Source: an uncultured Micrococcus sp. (GTDB taxonomy: Bacteria; Actinomycetota; Actinomycetes; Actinomycetales; Micrococcaceae). Taken from it: 8,173 nucleotides of DNA. The notes under the pieces are model-generated. The model saw only the letters and a program-made list of their open reading frames with translations. It was not told where the DNA came from and did not search any database. Made by a program: the position numbers and the translations under genes. Shown here in pieces: positions 4,600 to 8,173 of this stretch; positions within the stretch are counted from its first letter, which is position 1, and the number at the start of each line of letters is the position of its first letter. Location: NCBI GenBank assembly GCA_946222435.1, contig CAMIOJ010000086.1, positions 1 to 8,173 of the forward strand, read 5' to 3'.

Positions 4600-6099
4600 A
4601 TGACCACCCTGATCCCCCACTTCATCGACGGACAGCGCGTCGAGGGCACCGGCGAGCCGACGCAGGACGTCTTCACCCCTGCCACCGGCGAGGTGTCCGC
4701 CCAGGTCTCGCTCGGCGGCGCCGAGCGTGTGGCCCAGGCCGTGGAGTCGGCCCAGAAGGCCTTCCAGACCTGGGCCACCACCAACCCGCAGCGCCGCGCC
4801 CGCGCGCTGCTGGAGTGGGTCCGCCTCATCAACGCCAACGCAAACGAGCTGGCCCGCGCCATCGCGCGCGAGCACGGCAAGACCGTGCCGGACGCCCACG
4901 GAGACATCCAGCGCGGCGTGGAGGTCGTGGAGTTCGCCGCCGGCGCCCCGCACCTGCTCAAGGGCGAGTTCTCCTCCGAGGCCGGCCGCGGCGTGGACGT
5001 GCACTCCATCCGCCAGCCACTCGGCGTGGTCGCCGGCATCACCCCGTTCAACTTCCCGGCGATGATCCCGCTGTGGAAGGCCGGCTGCGCCCTGGCCGCC
5101 GGCAACACCATCGTGCTGAAGCCCTCGGAGCGCGACCCCTCCGTCCCGGTGCGCCTGGCCGAGCTGGCCGTCGAGGCCGGCATCCCGGCCGGTGCCGTCA
5201 ACGTGGTCAACGGCGGCAAGGACGCCGTGGACGCTCTGATCGAGCACGAGTCCGTCCAGGCCGTGGCCTTCGTGGGCTCCACCCCGATCGCCCAGTCGAT
5301 CTACTCCCACGCCACCGCCCTGGGCAAGCGCGCCCAGTGCTTCGGCGGCGCGAAGAACCACCTCGTGATCATGCCGGACGCGGACCTGGACCAGGCGGCG
5401 GACGGTCTGATCGGCGCCGCCTTCGGCTCCGCTGGCGAGCGCTGCATGGCGATCTCCGTGGCCGTGCCGGTGGGCGAGGAGACCGCGGACCGGCTGATCG
5501 CCAAACTCCGGGAGCGCATGGAGGGCCTGAAGATGGGCGCCTCGGACGACGAGGGCGCCGACTTCGGCCCCGTGGTCACCGCGCAGGCCAAGGAGCGCAT
5601 CGAGGGCCTGATCCAGGCCGGCGTGGACGAGGGCGCTGACCTGCTCGTGGACGGCCGCGGTGCCACCGTGGAGGGTCACGAGAACGGCTTCTACGTGGGC
5701 GCGACCCTGTTCGACCGGGTCACCGAGGACATGCGCATCTACAAGGAGGAGATCTTCGGCCCGGTGCTCTGCGTGCTGCGCGCGAAGGACTACGAGGAGG
5801 CCCTGCGCCTGCCGTCCGAGCACGAGTTCGGCAACGGCGTCTCGATCTTCACCCGTGACGGGGACACCGCCCGTGACTTCTCCACCCGCGTGAACGTCGG
5901 CATGGTCGGCGTGAACGTGCCGATCCCGGTGCCGATCGCCTACTACTCCTTCGGCGGCTGGAAGGCCTCCGGCTTCGGCGACCTGAACCAGTACGGCACC
6001 GACGGCCTGAAGTTCTACACCAAGACCAAGACGGTCACCACGCGCTGGCCCTCCGGCATCCGTGCCGGCGCCTCGTTCGTGATGCCCGAGGGCTCCTGA
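4600..6099 (+). CDS. mmsA: Methylmalonate-semialdehyde dehydrogenase (CoA-acylating)
   Basis: The predicted 499-aa cytoplasmic enzyme oxidises methylmalonate semialdehyde with NAD+ and CoA to propionyl-CoA plus CO2, the last step of distal valine catabolism; it also accepts malonate semialdehyde in some relatives. It is a full-length aldehyde dehydrogenase with Asn151 (TPFNFP), Lys174 (VLKPSE), catalytic Cys282 (GSAGERCMA) and Glu384 (EEIFGPV). Where ordinary aldehyde dehydrogenases have ELGGK with the general-base Glu, this protein reads FGGAKNH (248-254), the hallmark of the CoA-dependent MmsA/IolA group. ATG 4600 is preferred because the family starts close to the IDG motif. Its Shine-Dalgarno (GGACGG, 4588-4593) is weak, and an in-frame ATG at 4573 would add nine residues. 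It is first in the operon, 28 bp before mmsB. IolA (myo-inositol breakdown) is a possible alternative, but the mmsB neighbour favours valine. Confidence 0.95.
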   Translation: MTTLIPHFIDGQRVEGTGEPTQDVFTPATGEVSAQVSLGGAERVAQAVESAQKAFQTWATTNPQRRARALLEWVRLINANANELARAIAREHGKTVPDAHGDIQRGVEVVEFAAGAPHLLKGEFSSEAGRGVDVHSIRQPLGVVAGITPFNFPAMIPLWKAGCALAAGNTIVLKPSERDPSVPVRLAELAVEAGIPAGAVNVVNGGKDAVDALIEHESVQAVAFVGSTPIAQSIYSHATALGKRAQCFGGAKNHLVIMPDADLDQAADGLIGAAFGSAGERCMAISVAVPVGEETADRLIAKLRERMEGLKMGASDDEGADFGPVVTAQAKERIEGLIQAGVDEGADLLVDGRGATVEGHENGFYVGATLFDRVTEDMRIYKEEIFGPVLCVLRAKDYEEALRLPSEHEFGNGVSIFTRDGDTARDFSTRVNVGMVGVNVPIPVPIAYYSFGGWKASGFGDLNQYGTDGLKFYTKTKTVTTRWPSGIRAGASFVMPEGS

Positions 6100-6127
6100 C
6101 CCGCGGACCGCCGAGGAGGAATCCGAG

Positions 6128-7102
6128 ATGAGCGAGAACACCGAGAACGTGGTGGTCCCGGAGGACGCCCGCCGGGTGGCCTTCCTGGGCCTGGGCAACA
6201 TGGGCGGCCCGATGGCCGCGAACCTGGTGGCGGCCGGCGTGCAGGTCACCGGCTTCGACCCGGTGCCGGAGGCCGTGGAGACCGCCCGCGCCGCCGGCGT
6301 GCAGATCGCCGAGACCGGTGCGGACGCCGTGCGGGACGTGGACGTGGTCATCACGATGCTGCCGAACGGGCAGCTGGTGAAGCAGACCTACGCCGGCTCC
6401 GACGGCTCCGAGGGTCTGCTGGCCGCCGCGAAGGCGGACACGCTGTTCGTGGACTGCTCCACCATCGACATCGCCGAGGCCCAGGAGGCCGCGCAGATGG
6501 CGAAGGAGGCCGGCTTCGACGCCGTGGACGCCCCGGTCTCCGGCGGCGTGGTGGGCGCCCAGAACGGCACGCTGGCCTTCATGGTCGGTGCCGAGCCGGC
6601 CGGGTTCGACCGGGTCGAGCCGCTGCTGCGGATCATGGGCGCGAAGATCGTCCACTGCGGCGACCACGGCATGGGCCAGGCCGCGAAGATCTGCAACAAC
6701 ATGATGCTGGCGATCACCCAGATCGGCGCCGCCGAGGCGTTCGTGCTGGGCGAGCGCCTGGGCCTGGACCCGCAGGTCCAGTACGACGTCATGAGCACCT
6801 CCACCGGCCAGTGCTGGTCCGTGAACGTGAACTGCCCGGTCCCGGGCCCGGTGCCGGCCTCCCCGGCCAACCGGGGCTTCGACGGCGGCTTCATGGGTGC
6901 GCTGATGGCGAAGGACCTGGGTCTGGCCCTGTCCGCCCTGGACCGCGAGAACGTGGACGCCGTGCTGGGCCGCACCAGTCAGCGCCTCTACCAGGCCTAC
7001 GCCGCCGGCGATGGCGCCCGGAAGGACTTCTCCGGCATCATCGAGACCGTCCGTGCCGACCAGGCGTCGGCCACCCTCGAGTCCAAGGAGGACAACGCGT
7101 GA
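6128..7102 (+). CDS. mmsB: 3-hydroxyisobutyrate dehydrogenase
   Basis: The 324-aa NAD-dependent enzyme converts 3-hydroxyisobutyrate to methylmalonate semialdehyde, the substrate of MmsA encoded just upstream. AGGAGG (6114-6119) lies 8 nt before ATG 6128. The N-terminal Rossmann fold begins after a short tail with FLGLGNMGGPMA (G21, G23, G26). DCSTI follows at 109-113, then the substrate-binding DAPVSGG (134-140) and the catalytic Lys187 in GQAAKICNN, with KDLGLA at 262-267. These are the signatures of the beta-hydroxyacid dehydrogenase family. Relatives such as tartronate-semialdehyde reductase share the fold, so the specificity rests on the mmsA partner. The stop overlaps the start of the next gene by 4 bp, and that gene's ribosome-binding site lies inside the mmsB coding end. 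Confidence 0.95.
   Translation: MSENTENVVVPEDARRVAFLGLGNMGGPMAANLVAAGVQVTGFDPVPEAVETARAAGVQIAETGADAVRDVDVVITMLPNGQLVKQTYAGSDGSEGLLAAAKADTLFVDCSTIDIAEAQEAAQMAKEAGFDAVDAPVSGGVVGAQNGTLAFMVGAEPAGFDRVEPLLRIMGAKIVHCGDHGMGQAAKICNNMMLAITQIGAAEAFVLGERLGLDPQVQYDVMSTSTGQCWSVNVNCPVPGPVPASPANRGFDGGFMGALMAKDLGLALSALDRENVDAVLGRTSQRLYQAYAAGDGARKDFSGIIETVRADQASATLESKEDNA
7085..7101 (+). promoter_or_regulatory. Ribosome-binding site fixing a GTG start that overlaps the mmsB stop
   Basis: AAGGAGG (7085-7091) lies 7 nt before GTG 7099, whose last two bases plus A7102 form the mmsB TGA stop. No ATG occurs near this position in the hydratase frame, and the open frame upstream is an mmsB shadow. The arrangement implies translational coupling of the hydratase to mmsB. 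Confidence 0.85.
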
Positions 7103-7890
7103 CCGAGAAGACCACCGCTGACGAGCCCGTGATCCTGGCGGAGACCGACGGTCGGGTCGGGGTCATCACCCTGAACCGCCCGAAGGCGCTCAACGCTCTC
7201 AACGAGGCCACCATGAACGCCGTGGTCGAGGCCGCCGAGGCCTTCGACATGGACCCGGAGGTCGGCGCGATCCTGCTGCTGGGCTCCCCCAAGGCGTTCG
7301 CGGCCGGCGCGGACATCAAGGAGATGAAGGACCGGTCCTTCACCCAGATGTACGCCTCGGACTGGTTCCAGGCGTGGGAGCGCCTGGGCCGCGTCCGCAC
7401 CCCTGTCGTGGCTGCCGTGACCGGCTACGCCCTCGGCGGCGGCTGCGAGCTGGCGATGATGGCCGACGTGCTGATCGCCGGCCCGGGCACCCGCTTCGGC
7501 CAGCCGGAGATCCAGCTCGGCGTCATCCCGGGCATGGGCGGCTCGCAGCGCCTGACCCGCTCCGTGGGCAAGGCCAAGGCCATGGACATGGTGCTCACCG
7601 GCCGTCAGGTGGACGGCGAGGAGGCCGAGCGCATCGGCCTCGTCTCCCGCCTGGTGGAGGACGAGAAGGTCCAGGACGAGGCCCGCGAGGTCGCGCAGAA
7701 GATCGCCGCGTTCTCCAAGCCGTCCGCGCAGATGGCCAAGGAGGCCGTCGCGGCCGCCTTCGAGACGACCCTGCAGCAGGGCATCGTCCACGAGCGCCGC
7801 ATCTTCCATTCACTGTTCGCCACCGCGGACCAGAAGGAGGGCATGGGCGCCTTCGCCGAGAAGCGCAAGCCCGAGTGGAAGCAGGCCTGA
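7099..7890 (+). CDS. Enoyl-CoA hydratase (crotonase family), probably acting on methacrylyl-CoA
   Basis: This 263-aa protein starts at GTG and hydrates a 2-enoyl-CoA to a 3-hydroxyacyl-CoA in the cytoplasm. Length and layout are those of short-chain enoyl-CoA hydratases: ITLNRPKALNAL (23-34), oxyanion-hole segment FAAGADIKEM (67-76) and GGG at 113-115. Both catalytic glutamates are present, Glu117 (GGCELAM) and Glu137 (GQPEIQLG), followed by GMGGSQRLTR. The two glutamates argue for a true hydratase rather than a 3-hydroxyisobutyryl-CoA hydrolase, which belongs to the same superfamily. Coupling to mmsB suggests methacrylyl-CoA hydration in valine breakdown, but a general fatty-acid or crotonyl-CoA role cannot be excluded. 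It is the last gene of the operon and ends 17 bp before a strong terminator. Confidence 0.92.
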   Translation: MTEKTTADEPVILAETDGRVGVITLNRPKALNALNEATMNAVVEAAEAFDMDPEVGAILLLGSPKAFAAGADIKEMKDRSFTQMYASDWFQAWERLGRVRTPVVAAVTGYALGGGCELAMMADVLIAGPGTRFGQPEIQLGVIPGMGGSQRLTRSVGKAKAMDMVLTGRQVDGEEAERIGLVSRLVEDEKVQDEAREVAQKIAAFSKPSAQMAKEAVAAAFETTLQQGIVHERRIFHSLFATADQKEGMGAFAEKRKPEWKQA

Positions 7891-7907
7891 TGGCCCTTCC
7901 CCCTTCC

Positions 7908-7954
7908 CGACGACGGGCCCGCACCTGACAGCGTCAGGTGCGGGCCCGTCGTCG
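7908..7954. terminator. Perfect 22-bp terminator hairpin between convergent genes
   Basis: Positions 7908-7929 pair with 7933-7954 without mismatch around a 3-nt loop (AGC). It lies 17 bp after the hydratase stop and 11 bp before the stop of the convergent acyl-CoA synthetase, so it can serve both directions. No T-run is present on either side. The outer nine bases and a seven-base inner block match the hairpin at 2046-2088. Confidence 0.85.
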
Positions 7955-7965
7955 TGGACCGTGGG

Positions 7966-8172
7966 TCAGCGCTGGGGGCGCTTGATGCCCAGGTCCTCCT
8001 CGCGGTACTCGACGCCGCCGACCTGCTCGCCGCCGTGGCGGGCGACCTCCTCGGAGCGCAGCTCCACGCGGCGCACCTTGCCGGAGATGGTCTTCGGCAG
8101 CTCGCGGAACTCGATGCGGCGGATCCGCTTGTACGGCGGCAGCTTGGTGACCGTGTACTGCAGGATCTCGCG
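7966..8172 (-). CDS. AMP-forming acyl-CoA synthetase, C-terminal end only
   Basis: Only the last 68 codons plus the TGA stop (7968-7966) lie in the window; the gene continues beyond the right edge. The fragment carries LPPYKRIRRIEF followed by ELPKTISGKVRRVELR. This is the C-terminal motif of the adenylate-forming acyl-CoA synthetase family, and the Lys in SGK is the residue that catalyses adenylation. The motif resembles medium-chain/ACSM-type or acetyl-CoA synthetase-like ligases. Such enzymes activate a carboxylic acid with ATP and CoA. The chain length it prefers cannot be judged from this end. It is convergent with the valine operon and shares the terminator hairpin, so it is a separate transcript. 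Confidence 0.9.
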   Translation of the reverse strand, partial: REILQYTVTKLPPYKRIRRIEFRELPKTISGKVRRVELRSEEVARHGGEQVGGVEYREEDLGIKRPQR

Positions 8173-8173
8173 G

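Noticed and set aside
4195..6354. 719-codon minus-strand open frame opposite mmsA
   Set aside because: It is a shadow of mmsA and the start of mmsB. The plus strand has clear aldehyde dehydrogenase motifs and ribosome-binding sites.

Overview
The window is very GC-rich chromosomal DNA in which nearly all third codon positions are G or C. Start sites have strong AGGAGG-type Shine-Dalgarno sequences and the terminators are long GC-rich hairpins without U-tracts. Together with the gene content this points to a high-GC actinobacterium. Micrococcaceae, and Micrococcus luteus or a close relative in particular, is my best guess; this is inference from style and protein sequence, not a database match.

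Left part (1-4201, all on the minus strand). The window opens inside a tRNA-Val (anticodon CAC) that runs off the left edge and has its own TTGGAC-18-TATATT promoter. Upstream of it lie two tandem paralogous genes for secreted subtilisin-type (S8) proteases. Each encodes a signal peptide, an I9-type propeptide and a complete Asp/His/Asn/Ser catalytic set, with six cysteines at matching places. The upstream protease (2237-4201, 654 aa) also carries an Asp-Pro linker and a C-terminal beta-rich, galactose-binding-like domain. The downstream one (265-1755, 496 aa) stops right after the catalytic domain. The genes are 481 bp apart. The gap holds two strong hairpins and a promoter/leader block that resembles the other protease's, so they look separately transcribed.

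Right part (4202-8173). A 398-bp divergent region rich in dyad symmetries separates the proteases from a plus-strand operon of valine/branched-chain catabolism. Its genes are a CoA-acylating methylmalonate-semialdehyde dehydrogenase (mmsA), a 3-hydroxyisobutyrate dehydrogenase (mmsB) and an enoyl-CoA hydratase. The last two overlap by 4 bp (GTGA). The three enzymes fit methacrylyl-CoA -> 3-hydroxyisobutyryl-CoA (hydratase), 3-hydroxyisobutyrate -> methylmalonate semialdehyde (MmsB), and semialdehyde -> propionyl-CoA (MmsA). The acyl-CoA dehydrogenase and the 3-hydroxyisobutyryl-CoA hydrolase are not in the window. A perfect 22-bp terminator hairpin then separates the operon from the convergent 3' end of an AMP-forming acyl-CoA synthetase.

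I see no CRISPR array, insertion sequence, phage gene or obviously new multi-gene system. The points most worth a second look are noncoding: matched promoter/leader blocks and GGTGCC/GGCACC dyads upstream of both proteases, a dense dyad cluster in the divergent region, and two terminator hairpins that share their arms but differ by a compensated triplet. Asymmetric domain architecture after the protease duplication is the main coding-level observation.
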